From Ancylomarina sp963977525 (lineage in GTDB: Bacteria; Bacteroidota; Bacteroidia; Bacteroidales; Marinifilaceae), in NCBI GenBank assembly GCA_963977525.1, contig CAXBPC010000008.1, positions 62,001-126,000 on the forward strand: a DNA stretch of 64,000 nucleotides, written 5' to 3'. Below, one piece after another: positions 1 through 9,158 of this stretch. The notes under the pieces are model-generated. The model had not been told where the DNA came from and did not search any database. It worked only from the letters and a program-made list of their open reading frames with translations. The stretch's first letter is position 1; each line of letters begins with the position of its first letter. The translations under genes were made by a program, and so were the position numbers.

Positions 1-210
1 TCGCTTATTTGTTGCAAGCTCAGAAATAGCAAAAGCTGTTGGTATGGTTACCAAATGCCCCAGTAGAATAATTAAAATCACACCCCAGAAACCAAGGTTC
101 CCAACGGCATAACCAAACCTTAAGAACAAAACAGCTCCTAAAATGGTCGATATCGCTGTAAAGAAAACAGGTGCCGTTCCAAATTTCCGTTTTTCTACTC
201 CCTCTTTCAT
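1..210 (-). CDS. APC-superfamily (SLC12/amino-acid permease-like) transporter, N-terminal part only
   Basis: The first 70 codons of a minus-strand gene are present; it starts with ATG at 210 and stays open through base 1, so most of the protein lies outside the window. The fragment has a short charged head (MKEGVEKRKFGTAP) and two hydrophobic segments, about residues 12-34 and 43-65. The pattern of a small-residue first helix, then LRFGYAVGNLGFWGVI, resembles the start of cation-chloride cotransporter or amino-acid permease proteins of the APC superfamily. Substrate cannot be told from this piece. A reading frame on the same strand starting at 244 overlaps it but is a shadow with no transporter-like composition. 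Confidence 0.65.
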   Translation of the reverse strand, partial: MKEGVEKRKFGTAPVFFTAISTILGAVLFLRFGYAVGNLGFWGVILIILLGHLVTIPTAFAISELATNKR

Positions 211-512
211 AGGATATTAGTATTAATTTAAGCTTCGTTTTCAATAAATTTAAACTTAATTATTTAGTCATACGAATCTTTCAAGACAAAATTTCTAAAT
301 GAATACTCGAATTATAAATACTTATAGACTTAATCTGTTCAACATTTTTAAGTGCTAATACAGGAAATTATTACTATTTTCGGCTTTAATTATTACACCA
401 AGATTTTTAACAATATAGCTTTATTAAATATTAATAGCAGGCATAGACTAACCTATATTAACCTGTTAACTAACAAATAAGCTATATTTAAAAGACATAA
501 AAACGAAAAACA
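211..512. other. Divergent intergenic region, no gene seen
   Basis: About 300 bp of very AT-rich DNA separate the start of the leftward transporter from the start of the rightward lipoprotein gene, so it should hold both promoters. I could not find a convincing TTTG/TANNTTTG pair, an RNA gene or a repeat in it. Confidence 0.5.
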
Positions 513-1667
513 ATGAAGAAATTATTATTTGCACTTCCTCTATTACTTCTGTTTGCATGTAATCAGGGACCTACTGTTAAGATTAAAGGTAGCATTAAGA
601 AAGGTGATGGCATTACGCTTTACCTTGACAAACTTCATGTTGCCAGTGCAGAAACAATTGATTCTGTTAAGCTTGATAAGGATGGTGAATTCCGTTTTAA
701 AACTAAAACAACTGAACCTGGATTTTACCTTTTACGTTTATCGAATGGTAAATTAATTACGCTTCTTGCTAATCCAGAGGAAGAAATTGAAGTTAATTCG
801 ATCTCTACACATATGAATCGTGCTTATATTGTTTCTGGCTCAGCAGGTTCGGCACTAGTAAAAGACCTTAACGATAAGCTTAAGGAAACAAAAGATAGTA
901 TTACTGTTATCAGAAAGCAATTGGAAGAGAAAAAGTCTGATCTAAATTATTCAAGCATTTCTCAAAACCTGTTGGCTAACTATGTTGAAGTTATTCAAGA
1001 TCAAAGAGAATTCTCTACGAACTTCATCATGAAAAATGCAACTTCACTTTCAAGTTATTTAGCTCTTTATCAGAAAATCGATAAAAACATATATACTTTG
1101 AACGAGAACAGTGACATTAAGTTCGTTAAGATTGTTGCTTCATCGATGAGAGCTTTATACCCAGAGCATGAATACACAAAAGCTGTGTTAGCAAACCTTG
1201 CTGATATGCAGAAAAATTTGGCAAATTTGAAACTTAAGAATCTAATTAAAGAGCAAGGATCAAACTACCCTAACCTTAGCCTTAAAAATACCAAAGGAAA
1301 AGAAGTTAACCTTAACTCGTTTCATGGAAAACTTATCGTTTTAAGTTTTTGGGCTTCGCAAAATCCTGCTTCAAGAAAGCAAAACAGCACTTTGAAAAAG
1401 ATTCATGCAAAGTACAAAAACAAAGGCTTAGAGATTTATCAAGTTTCTGTTGATACTGATGAAAAACTTTGGAAAGAAGCTATTGAAAAAGATGGTTTAA
1501 AATGGACTAACGTTTGTGATCCAACAAATGGAAGTTCTATTGCTCTTAGCAATTTCAACGTAAAGCAAATTCCTGCAAATTATATTATTAGCAAAAAAGG
1601 TGACTTCGTTGGGAAAAACCTTTACGGATTAGCTCTTGAAGAGAAAATTGCAGAATACATCAAATAA
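513..1667 (+). CDS. Thioredoxin-fold (TlpA/AhpC-TSA-like) lipoprotein lacking the CxxC cysteines
   Basis: 384 residues. A lipoprotein signal ends in LLFAC, with Cys16 as the acylated residue, so it should sit on the inner face of an envelope membrane. Residues about 20-120 look like the DUF4369-type beta domain found ahead of Bacteroidota TlpA proteins, 120-245 are helical, and 250-384 form a TlpA-like thioredoxin fold with LIVLSFWAS at 274-282 and the cis-Pro motif IPANY at 353-357. In active relatives the strand is followed by WCGPC; here residues 283-288 are QNPASR, so both redox cysteines are replaced (N284, S287). It therefore cannot do thiol-disulfide exchange at that site; a binding or structural role is inferred. 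It stands alone, with 70 bp to the next gene. Confidence 0.85.
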   Translation: MKKLLFALPLLLLFACNQGPTVKIKGSIKKGDGITLYLDKLHVASAETIDSVKLDKDGEFRFKTKTTEPGFYLLRLSNGKLITLLANPEEEIEVNSISTHMNRAYIVSGSAGSALVKDLNDKLKETKDSITVIRKQLEEKKSDLNYSSISQNLLANYVEVIQDQREFSTNFIMKNATSLSSYLALYQKIDKNIYTLNENSDIKFVKIVASSMRALYPEHEYTKAVLANLADMQKNLANLKLKNLIKEQGSNYPNLSLKNTKGKEVNLNSFHGKLIVLSFWASQNPASRKQNSTLKKIHAKYKNKGLEIYQVSVDTDEKLWKEAIEKDGLKWTNVCDPTNGSSIALSNFNVKQIPANYIISKKGDFVGKNLYGLALEEKIAEYIK

Positions 1668-1738
1668 GAAAATAAAACATTGAGTCTGGTTATTTTAACA
1701 AGACCAGACTCAAAACTTTAGCTTAATTAAGCGTACAT

Positions 1739-2503
1739 ATGACAACTGGAAAAAAGATATATTTTGCTTCTGATGTTCACTTAGGTGCTCCAGCTTTAAA
1801 CAACAACCTTCAACGCGAAAAGTTGTTTGTAAAATGGCTGAACCAAGTGAAGGACGATGCCAAAGCCATTTATTTAATGGGCGATATTTTCGATTTTTGG
1901 TTCGAATATAAAAGAGTCGTACCTCGAGGTTTTACTCGAGTTCTTGGTAAACTTGCCGAAATATGTGACTCTGGAATTGAAGTCCATTTCTTTACAGGCA
2001 ATCACGACATTTGGGTTTTCGATTACCTTCCAAAAGAACTTGGAGTGATTGTTCATCGCGACGTTCTAAAAACAGAAATCGAAGGCAAAAAATTCTTCCT
2101 AGCTCATGGTGATGGACTCGGTCCATACGATAAGGGCTACAAAATGCTTAAGAAAATATTTACCAGCAAACTCATGCAGTGGTGCTTTGCCCGATTACAT
2201 CCTAACTTTGCAATTGGAATAGCTCACAAATGGTCTTCGCACAGTCGCTTAAGCGATGGTAAAGTTGAAGCTGATCAATTTAGAGGAACAGATAAAGAAT
2301 GGCTAGTTCTCTTTGCCAATGACACTCTAAAAACTGAACACTTTGACTATTTCATTTTTGGACACCGCCATTGGCCTTCGGATATCGAACTTGACAAAGG
2401 TGCTCGATATATCAATACGGGTGACTGGATTTCTCATTTCACCTATGCGGTTTTCGATGGTGAAACAATGGAACTTATGAATTTCGAAAAACCTGAAGCA
2501 TAG
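1739..2503 (+). CDS. lpxH: UDP-2,3-diacylglucosamine diphosphatase-type metallophosphoesterase (LpxH-like)
   Basis: 254 residues. All calcineurin-like metal-binding motifs are visible: SDVHLG (D12, H14), GDIFDFWFE (D49), GNHD (88-90), AHGD (H123) and FGHRH (H209, H211). The DFWFE and the central KW..HSR segment are typical of the LpxH branch, which hydrolyses UDP-2,3-diacylglucosamine to lipid X in lipid A synthesis at the inner face of the cytoplasmic membrane. No other lipid A gene is adjacent. The ATG at 1739 follows the upstream stop by 70 bp. Some Bacteroidota carry several paralogues, so the exact substrate is not certain. Confidence 0.85.
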   Translation: MTTGKKIYFASDVHLGAPALNNNLQREKLFVKWLNQVKDDAKAIYLMGDIFDFWFEYKRVVPRGFTRVLGKLAEICDSGIEVHFFTGNHDIWVFDYLPKELGVIVHRDVLKTEIEGKKFFLAHGDGLGPYDKGYKMLKKIFTSKLMQWCFARLHPNFAIGIAHKWSSHSRLSDGKVEADQFRGTDKEWLVLFANDTLKTEHFDYFIFGHRHWPSDIELDKGARYINTGDWISHFTYAVFDGETMELMNFEKPEA

Positions 2504-2551
2504 CTTTCTCTCGCAGACACAAATCTCATAAACCTCAATTAAATTCTCACT

Positions 2552-3922
2552 ATGGAATTTTTATATATCGCAATTGGAATCATAAAAGGGATGATAATTG
2601 CTTGGCTAATTTTAAGAAAGAAATTAAATACAGCCGCGGCATCTCATCGCGAAGAACTTTTGAAAAAAGAGAATGCTTTTATTCTTGAGAAGAGTGAGTT
2701 GGAGCAATCGAAAATGAGATTTGAAGAAAGAGCTAACAACCTTCAGACTGAAAAGCAAGAATTCCAAACAGAGCTGACATCTGAAAGAGAAAAGAATGAA
2801 AAATTAAACCGTTCAGTTTCTATTTCAGCAACAGAGCGTAAGAATTTGGAGGAAAAGCTCGATACTCAGAAAAAAGAGTTGGAAGAACTACAAAAGCGAT
2901 TCACTACTGAGTTTGAAAATATTGCCAATAAAATTCTGAAGGAAAACTCAAAAGAATTCACCAGTTCGAACCAAAAGAACATGGATGAGATTTTGAGTCC
3001 AATCAAAGAGAAACTGGTTTCATTTGAAAAAAAGGTTGAGGAAACTTACGATAAAGAATTACGCGATAAAATTAGCTTACGCGAAGAAGTTAAAAAACTT
3101 TACGATCTAAATACGAAGCTCTCTACTGAAGCCAACAATCTGACAAAAGCTCTTAAGGGTGATGTAAAAAAGCAAGGGAACTGGGGTGAAGTTGTTCTTG
3201 AGCGAATTCTTGAAAGATCGGGATTAACCAGAGGTCAGGAATACGATAGAGAGGTTGCCATGAAGAATGACGACGGCCAATCTATTCGTCCTGATGTGAT
3301 TATTCGCCTACCCGAAGAGAAACACATTATTATCGATTCTAAAGTTTCGCTAGTTGCCTACGAACGATTTGTAAATGCGAGTAACGACGAAGAACGTGAA
3401 GCCTTCCAAAAAGATCATATTGCCTCTTTTAAAGCTCACATAAAGGGCTTGGCAGATAAACATTATCAAAGTTCAGATTCTTTAAATACGCCTGATTTTG
3501 TATTGATGTTTGTGCCAATAGAATCATCATTTGCTGTTGCTGTGCAGGCCGATCAGGAACTTTTCGGATACGCTTGGGACAATAAGATTGTAGTTGTGAG
3601 TCCTTCTACTCTATTAGCGACTCTACGCACAATTTCATCTATATGGAAACAAGAAAACCAGAATAAAAATGTAATGGAGATTGCTCGCCAAGGTGGAGCT
3701 CTTTACGACAAGTTTGTTGGTTTCGTTGAAGATTTAATTAAGCTTGGACGACAAATGGATGGTTCTCAGAAACTGTATCAGGAGTCGATGAAAAAGCTAT
3801 GTGACGGAACAGGTAATCTTGTTGGTCGTGCTGAAAAAATTAGAACACTTGGCGCTAAGGTTAAAAAGAAACTACCACAAGCTTTGCTCGATAGAATTGA
3901 CGAAGCAAAGGCCGTTGAATAA
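2552..3922 (+). CDS. rmuC: RmuC family DNA recombination protein
   Basis: 456 residues. A single hydrophobic segment at about residues 2-22 is followed by a long Glu/Lys-rich coiled coil (about 25-140) and then the RmuC nuclease-like domain. In that domain one sees GNWGEVVLERILERSGL and the PD-(D/E)xK-like core DVIIRLP...IIIDSKVSLVAYERF. RmuC limits inversions and short-inverted-repeat rearrangements in E. coli; the molecular activity is inferred from the fold. It reads in the same direction as the lpxH-like gene, 48 bp downstream, and is followed by a hairpin terminator. Confidence 0.92.
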   Translation: MEFLYIAIGIIKGMIIAWLILRKKLNTAAASHREELLKKENAFILEKSELEQSKMRFEERANNLQTEKQEFQTELTSEREKNEKLNRSVSISATERKNLEEKLDTQKKELEELQKRFTTEFENIANKILKENSKEFTSSNQKNMDEILSPIKEKLVSFEKKVEETYDKELRDKISLREEVKKLYDLNTKLSTEANNLTKALKGDVKKQGNWGEVVLERILERSGLTRGQEYDREVAMKNDDGQSIRPDVIIRLPEEKHIIIDSKVSLVAYERFVNASNDEEREAFQKDHIASFKAHIKGLADKHYQSSDSLNTPDFVLMFVPIESSFAVAVQADQELFGYAWDNKIVVVSPSTLLATLRTISSIWKQENQNKNVMEIARQGGALYDKFVGFVEDLIKLGRQMDGSQKLYQESMKKLCDGTGNLVGRAEKIRTLGAKVKKKLPQALLDRIDEAKAVE

Positions 3923-3950
3923 TCTTACCTTGCACATTTCAGAATAGAAT

Positions 3951-3988
3951 AAAGCCAATACATCTAGAACAAGATTTATTGGCTTTTT
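3951..3988 (+). terminator. Rho-independent terminator after rmuC
   Basis: A 10-bp inverted repeat, AAAGCCAATA / TATTGGCTTT, with a 16-nt loop begins 29 bp after the rmuC stop and runs into a short T tract. Confidence 0.6.
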
Positions 3989-4014
3989 CAATATCCAAAT
4001 CATCCACCAGAATG

Positions 4015-4235
4015 CCATTACCTCCTTTCGAAGTGCTTCGAATAGGTTCGAAACCACTTTTACCCACTTCACCAAGTCCTTTTAGGGAGTAAAAAAGACC
4101 ATCTAACCACTTCGAAACTGGGAAAAACCCCTTAGATAAGTCCCTCGAAGAGGTCTTAAACTCCTTTTATCCTCTTCAAGACCCCTTTTTACCACTTCAC
4201 CAAGGGGATAAAAGGGGTTCCAGGTGGGGTCAAAT
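4015..4235. repeat. Low-complexity intergenic stretch with recurring CACTTC / TTCGAA / CCCCTTTTA words
   Basis: About 220 bp between two hairpins. The block CCACTTCACCAAG occurs twice, 129 bp apart (about 4063 and 4192), and short words such as CTTCGAA, CCCCTTTTA and AAAAGGGG recur between them. It looks like a decayed, shuffled short repeat. The long reading frame crossing it on the minus strand is made of these repeats and has no protein-like character. Confidence 0.5.
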
Positions 4236-4272
4236 TAGGTTAAGTAGAATTTAATTATTCCAGCAAAATACT

Positions 4273-4306
4273 AAAGGCTGTTTCGCTTGAAACAGCCTTT
4301 ATTTTA
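4273..4306. terminator. Strong hairpin, likely bidirectional terminator
   Basis: A perfect 12-bp stem, AAAGGCTGTTTC / GAAACAGCCTTT, has a GCTT loop and T-rich sequence on both sides. It lies between the rightward rmuC region and the leftward HEPN pair and probably ends transcription from both. Confidence 0.65.
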
Positions 4307-4403
4307 AATCTTATTTTTCATCCAGAAAAGCGTTAAATACTTCTCCAATAATAATCAAATATGAAGAGAATATAAACCCCAACTATATACAACTTAGGTA
4401 TTC

Positions 4404-4778
4404 CTATTTCCCTCTTTGAGAAGAAATCACAAAGGCATTTTTTATCATCAGATTATTTATCATTGAATCTTTTATCTCAACATTACTGTGTTGTACACTT
4501 ACCATCATATTAAAATTCTGAACAATCGGGTTAGAAGGCTCTAAGTAAACAAATCTAGATATTTTAAATATTGCTTCCTTAGGTAATTCTTTTACAAATT
4601 CACCATGTATTATTTTAATAACTTCATTCTTCTGAGTTAGAGAAATTGACATACTAATCAACACGTCCCATTTATCTTTAACATCGTCTCTTTCTAATAA
4701 TGCAAACAAATTAAACCTACCTAACCTAGCCTCAATTTTCCTTTCAACTTCTATTATTTTATCAATATAATCCCTCAT
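4404..4778 (-). CDS. Small protein of unknown function, partner of the HEPN protein
   Basis: 124 residues, unrecognised. It begins MRDYIDKIIEVERKIEARLG and appears mixed alpha/beta with no signal peptide or membrane segment, so it should be cytosolic. Its start codon overlaps the last bases of the upstream HEPN gene (4775-4778), so the two are translationally coupled. It lacks the GSxxR nucleotidyltransferase motif of MNT antitoxins, so it is not a standard HEPN-MNT partner. A role as antitoxin or cofactor is only suggested by position and size. Confidence 0.75.
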   Translation of the reverse strand: MRDYIDKIIEVERKIEARLGRFNLFALLERDDVKDKWDVLISMSISLTQKNEVIKIIHGEFVKELPKEAIFKISRFVYLEPSNPIVQNFNMMVSVQHSNVEIKDSMINNLMIKNAFVISSQRGK

Positions 4779-5173
4779 CTTATTACCCCCATTAAATTCT
4801 TAATTGAATCAATCATGTCTTTTGCCTCTACTGAAGTAACATTGCCAATATCACTATATCTCATCTCTGGATTCCATTGGTTAACATTACTCCAATCAAC
4901 AAAATAATTCATTTTAATTTTAGATTCGAGTCCTGATAGTGAAAGTAAAATATCCAGATTATGAGTCTTAAAACTTCTGTAATCCTGAAATTCTCGATTT
5001 GTTTCCGGAAAATCAGACCAATTCAAAGTTCTGCAAGTTCTAGCCTTTAAGATTAGCTCCATAACATATCCACTCAAGTAGACAGCACCATCATATCGCT
5101 TGTTTTGATATAATATCTCAGCATCCTTCAATTTTGCTTTTGCTCTTTTCCTTAGATCAGTTCTCGATATCAT
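4775..5173 (-). CDS. HEPN domain protein, candidate RNase toxin
   Basis: 132 residues. The helices LRKRAKAKLKDAEILY and YDGAVYLSGYVMELILKA are characteristic of the HEPN fold, a compact helical bundle found in RNase toxins and defence proteins. RSFKTH (about residues 67-72) fits the Rx4-6H catalytic motif, although that arginine may not be conserved in this subfamily. The gene is first in a two-gene unit with a 4-bp overlap. A TATATTTG box on the minus strand (5178-5185) ends only 4 bp before the ATG. If it is the true -7 element, the mRNA would be leaderless. The function as a toxin is inference. Confidence 0.8.
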   Translation of the reverse strand: MISRTDLRKRAKAKLKDAEILYQNKRYDGAVYLSGYVMELILKARTCRTLNWSDFPETNREFQDYRSFKTHNLDILLSLSGLESKIKMNYFVDWSNVNQWNPEMRYSDIGNVTSVEAKDMIDSIKNLMGVIR

Positions 5174-5267
5174 TCTTCAAATATACCTTTATTATTTTTC
5201 ACTTATAATAGAAAATTATAAACATCTGCGGTACTATATGTAATTAACTTATAGAGTTCTTAATAAA

Positions 5268-6368
5268 TCAAATCTTCTCCGTAAGCTTCCTCACGAAGCG
5301 ATATTTATTAAAAAACTCCTTGGCAATCACACGGAAAATGGTGTAGGCTGGTATGGCTAACATCATACCTAAAATACCCGCCATTGAACCTGCGAATAGT
5401 ATGACCAAGAATATCTCAAGTGGGTGCGCATTCACGCTATTGGAATAAATAAGTGGTTGGAAAAGGATATTATCAATCAGTTGAACAATTAGGAACACAA
5501 GAGCTGTATAGCCCAATAATGGCACAACTTCAGCATAGAAATCAGCACCTAGGTTTGTTGCAATACCAATTATCAATCCGAACATAGTTCCTATGATTGG
5601 CCCGATATAAGGGATAACATTAATCAAACCTGCAAATAGACCAATTACAACAGCATGACTGAAGTCCATTCCCACAATCGTTAAGCCTACAGTTACCATA
5701 GTGCCTACAAGAATCACTTCGAAAAAGAGTCCTACAAAGTATCGCATCAACAGATTCTTAATTGAATCGAGTACGTGTCGAACGCCTTCTTCTTTATTCT
5801 CTGGAACAAATAAAACAAGTGAATCAATAAAAAGACTACTATCCTTTAAGAAGAAAAATGTAATGAATGATATCGAAAATAAGGCAATAAATAAGCCACC
5901 AACCGTACCAGCAAGAGATCCAAAAATAGATGAGATATCAGAAAACTTAAGGACAGAGGAAAGGTTCTCAGTAATTAAAGCTTGAATTTTGAAATCGCCG
6001 CCATCAGTAGAATATTTGGAAACAAAAGCCTCTATATTTCTTATTGGTTCATCTAAACTATGAACGGCAGATTGCACGTCGATATTCGACAATTGCTGAG
6101 CCTCCTCTACAATCATTGGAATAAAAGTTCGGAAGAATACCACCATCAAAAACCAAAGCAAGGCTAAGGTTAAACCAGCAGAAACACTTAATGGAATCTT
6201 GCGTCCTTTAATGGTCGCTTTATTAAGAAAATCGACAAGTGGGCGTCCTATAAAAGAAAGAACAACTGCGATTCCAATATAGGCAAGAATGGCACTGAAA
6301 TACCAAAATATTAAAGCTAAAAAAAGTAAACCGGCAGCTGCTAAGAAATATTTCCCTTTTCCGTTCAT
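5268..6368 (-). CDS. AI-2E family (PerM/TqsA-like) membrane transporter
   Basis: 366 residues with about eight hydrophobic segments: three in the first 90 residues, a soluble region at about 90-150, and the rest from 150 on. The motif LINVIPYIGPIIGTMFGLIIG in the C-terminal half is the hallmark of the AI-2E permease family, members of which export autoinducer-2 or act as Na+/H+ or organic-solute exporters. The substrate cannot be assigned. It is a single gene in the minus direction downstream of lon, separated from it by a long hairpin. Confidence 0.88.
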   Translation of the reverse strand: MNGKGKYFLAAAGLLFLALIFWYFSAILAYIGIAVVLSFIGRPLVDFLNKATIKGRKIPLSVSAGLTLALLWFLMVVFFRTFIPMIVEEAQQLSNIDVQSAVHSLDEPIRNIEAFVSKYSTDGGDFKIQALITENLSSVLKFSDISSIFGSLAGTVGGLFIALFSISFITFFFLKDSSLFIDSLVLFVPENKEEGVRHVLDSIKNLLMRYFVGLFFEVILVGTMVTVGLTIVGMDFSHAVVIGLFAGLINVIPYIGPIIGTMFGLIIGIATNLGADFYAEVVPLLGYTALVFLIVQLIDNILFQPLIYSNSVNAHPLEIFLVILFAGSMAGILGMMLAIPAYTIFRVIAKEFFNKYRFVRKLTEKI

Positions 6369-6487
6369 AATAGGACGTTCATTTTACAGTAATAGTGATT
6401 GTGTACAGATTACAAAGAAGCGAATTTTGCACGCTTAATTCGATTAAAATTAACAAAAATATTAAGCAATCGCTTATCTAATACAAA

Positions 6488-6521
6488 TTAGGGGCTATCG
6501 ATTATTATCGATAGCCCCTAA
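6488..6521 (-). terminator. Long perfect hairpin after lon
   Basis: A 15-bp perfect inverted repeat, TTAGGGGCTATCGAT / ATCGATAGCCCCTAA, with a 4-nt loop lies 48 bp past the lon stop. The downstream minus strand is T-rich rather than a clean T tract. It most likely ends the lon transcript and shields the next gene. Confidence 0.65.
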
Positions 6522-6568
6522 GAAATCTAATTAGAATTCAAGATATTCTATAAGTCAGAATATTGAAT

Positions 6569-9022
6569 TTATATTTTAATAGATTCTTTAACTTTTTGCT
6601 TCATCAAAGCAATTTCAAGAACTTCCATTACATCTTCTACATAATGGAATTTTAAGCCTTTCAAGTAGATTGGCTTAATCTCTTCAATATCTCTTTCGTT
6701 CTCGTGACAAAGAATAATTTCTTTGATTCCAGCTCGCTTAGCAGCTAGAATTTTCTCACGAATTCCACCTACTGGCAATACTTTTCCACGAAGAGTAATC
6801 TCACCTGTCATGGCCAAATTCTTCTTAATCTTACGTTGCGTAAAAGCAGAAGCGATAGATGTAATCATTGTCACACCTGCCGATGGTCCATCCTTTGGGA
6901 TAGCACCCTCTGGAACATGAACGTGAAGATTCCACTTATCGAAAGCTTCTTGATTTATATCTAGTTTCGCAGCATGAGCTCTTAAGTATTCCTGAGCCAA
7001 TAGAGCTGATTCTTTCATCACATCACCAAGATTACCTGTAAGCGTTAGCTTGCCTTTACCTGGGCTTAAACTCGACTCTACGTAAAGAATCTCACCACCC
7101 ACCGATGTCCAAGCTAGGCCTGTAACAACACCAGCAAACTCGTTACCCTGATATTTATCGCGATTGAAACGCTCAGCACCTAAATAGGCTTTCAGCTCTT
7201 CAACTTTTATTGCTTTCTCGTAAGTATCATCCATAGCTACTTTCTTAGCAACACCACGCATTAGCTTAGCAAGCTTCTGATCTAAAGCACGGACTCCCGA
7301 TTCACGAGTATATTTCTCAATAATATGAACGATTACCTTATCTGAAACAGTAACATGCTTTTTAGTCAATCCATGATTCTCTAATTGCTTAGGGATTAAG
7401 TGACGCTTAGCAATCTCTGTTTTTTCTTCAGTGATATAACCACTCACATCAATCATTTCCATACGATCGCGAAGAGGAGCTGCAATAGCACCAACATTAT
7501 TCGCTGTTGCAACGAACATCACTTTTGATAAATCGTAATCTACATCAAGGAAATTATCGTGAAAGGCAGAATTTTGCTCTGGATCTAAAACTTCTAATAA
7601 AGCTGATGATGGATCACCTCTATGGTCAGAACCAACCTTATCAATCTCATCCAATATAAATACAGGATTCGACGATTTAGCTTTTTTCATCCCTAAGATG
7701 ATACGTCCTGGCATTGCACCAATATATGTTTTTCTATGTCCTCGAATTTCTGCCTCATCGTGCAAACCACCCAAGGACATTCTTACGTATTTTCGATCAA
7801 GCGCACTTGCAATAGACTTACCTAAAGATGTTTTACCAACACCTGGAGGGCCATAAAGACACAAGATTGGCGATTTCAAATCACCTTTTAATTTCAAAAC
7901 AGCAAGATGCTCAATGATACGATCTTTCACTTTCTCCAAACCAAAATGATCTGAATCCAAAACATTCTGAGCATTCTTTAAATCGAAGTTATCCTTGGTG
8001 AACTCATTCCAAGGTAAATCAATCATTTCCTGTAAGTAATTCAACTGAACTGAGTATTCAGCAGCTTGAGGATTCAATCGCTGTAATTTTTTCAATTCTT
8101 TTTCGAAAACTTCAGCAACTTCGTCGCCCCAAAGTTTTTCAAGTGCCTTACCTTCAAGCTCCATCACATCCTCTTCACCAGGATTTCCACCTAGCTCATC
8201 TTGAATGGTTTTCATTTGCTGATTCAACAAGTACTCACGCTGTTGCTGATCCATATCAGTCTTCACCTTAGATTGAATATCATCTTTCAATTCTAAGATT
8301 TGTACCTCTGCAGATAAAAGCTCTAAAAGTTTCATTGCACGATCTTGCAAGACACCTATGTCTAGAAGTCCTTGCTTCTTGCTCAATTTCATGTCTGAGT
8401 TACTAGAAATAAAGTTGATTAAGAAAGATGAACCTTCAATATTTTTAATTGCAAATGTTGCCTCGTTAGGAATCTGAGGGCTCAACTTAATCACCTTAAT
8501 AGCGATATCTTTAATTGATCCAACAAGAGCTTTGAACTGATTATCTTCTTCTTCAGGACGAATATCCTTTAGGGTAGTTATTTTTGCAACATGATAAGGA
8601 TCGTTCGAAGTCATTTCTTCAATCTCGAAACGCTTTTTACCTTGCAAAATAACTGTAGTGGTTCCGTCAGGCATTTCCAAAATCTTGATGATTTGGGCAA
8701 CGGTACCAATCTTATGCATATCATCAACCTCAGGTTCTTCAACCTCATAGTCGATTTGTGAAACAGCTCCTAAAAGCCCTTTATCTGCATAAACTTCGCG
8801 TACAAGTTTCAATGATTTATCTCGTCCAACTGTGATTGGGATAACCACACCTGGGAAAAGTACTGTATTTCGAAGCGGCAAAATCGGTAAACTGTCAGGC
8901 ACCTCAAAATCATCAATGGCACTCTCATCTTCATCCGCAATAATTGGAATAAAATCAGAGTCCTCATCCATCATATTCGTTAGCCCCATGCCTCCTATAT
9001 TGATTTCTATCTTACTACTCAT
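6569..9022 (-). CDS. lon: ATP-dependent protease Lon
   Basis: 817 residues, normal family length. There is an acidic head (about 1-42), then the LonN substrate domain beginning SLPILPLRNTVLFPGVV (44-60), a coiled-coil region (about 240-340), the AAA+ module with Walker A GPPGVGKTS (391-399) and Walker B PVFILDEID (453-461), and the Ser-Lys protease domain with PKDGPSAG (S714) and K757 in GGIREK. The spacing of 43 between the two catalytic residues matches E. coli Lon. It degrades misfolded and regulatory proteins in the cytosol. It is monocistronic as far as visible; no clear heat-shock operator was seen. Confidence 0.97.
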   Translation of the reverse strand: MSSKIEINIGGMGLTNMMDEDSDFIPIIADEDESAIDDFEVPDSLPILPLRNTVLFPGVVIPITVGRDKSLKLVREVYADKGLLGAVSQIDYEVEEPEVDDMHKIGTVAQIIKILEMPDGTTTVILQGKKRFEIEEMTSNDPYHVAKITTLKDIRPEEEDNQFKALVGSIKDIAIKVIKLSPQIPNEATFAIKNIEGSSFLINFISSNSDMKLSKKQGLLDIGVLQDRAMKLLELLSAEVQILELKDDIQSKVKTDMDQQQREYLLNQQMKTIQDELGGNPGEEDVMELEGKALEKLWGDEVAEVFEKELKKLQRLNPQAAEYSVQLNYLQEMIDLPWNEFTKDNFDLKNAQNVLDSDHFGLEKVKDRIIEHLAVLKLKGDLKSPILCLYGPPGVGKTSLGKSIASALDRKYVRMSLGGLHDEAEIRGHRKTYIGAMPGRIILGMKKAKSSNPVFILDEIDKVGSDHRGDPSSALLEVLDPEQNSAFHDNFLDVDYDLSKVMFVATANNVGAIAAPLRDRMEMIDVSGYITEEKTEIAKRHLIPKQLENHGLTKKHVTVSDKVIVHIIEKYTRESGVRALDQKLAKLMRGVAKKVAMDDTYEKAIKVEELKAYLGAERFNRDKYQGNEFAGVVTGLAWTSVGGEILYVESSLSPGKGKLTLTGNLGDVMKESALLAQEYLRAHAAKLDINQEAFDKWNLHVHVPEGAIPKDGPSAGVTMITSIASAFTQRKIKKNLAMTGEITLRGKVLPVGGIREKILAAKRAGIKEIILCHENERDIEEIKPIYLKGLKFHYVEDVMEVLEIALMKQKVKESIKI

Positions 9023-9158
9023 ATCTATCTTAGTCTTATTTCTGTCAATTAATGTAAGAATGCCATACCATCACTCAAATTGTGACATAATGACGTAGTC
9101 TTACTTTACTTTTATACTACACAGCTAACAGGCAATCCCTATGCCAAGATGTAATTGA

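Noticed and set aside
20..244. 74-codon minus-strand frame at the window start
   Set aside because: It overlaps, in another frame, the clearly transporter-like frame starting at 210, and has an unlikely composition.
3872..4075. 67-codon minus-strand frame after rmuC
   Set aside because: It overlaps the rmuC end and terminator and runs through the low-complexity block; no protein-like features.
4404..5173. HEPN-MNT toxin-antitoxin pair of the standard type
   Set aside because: The partner shows no GSxxR or other nucleotidyltransferase motif.
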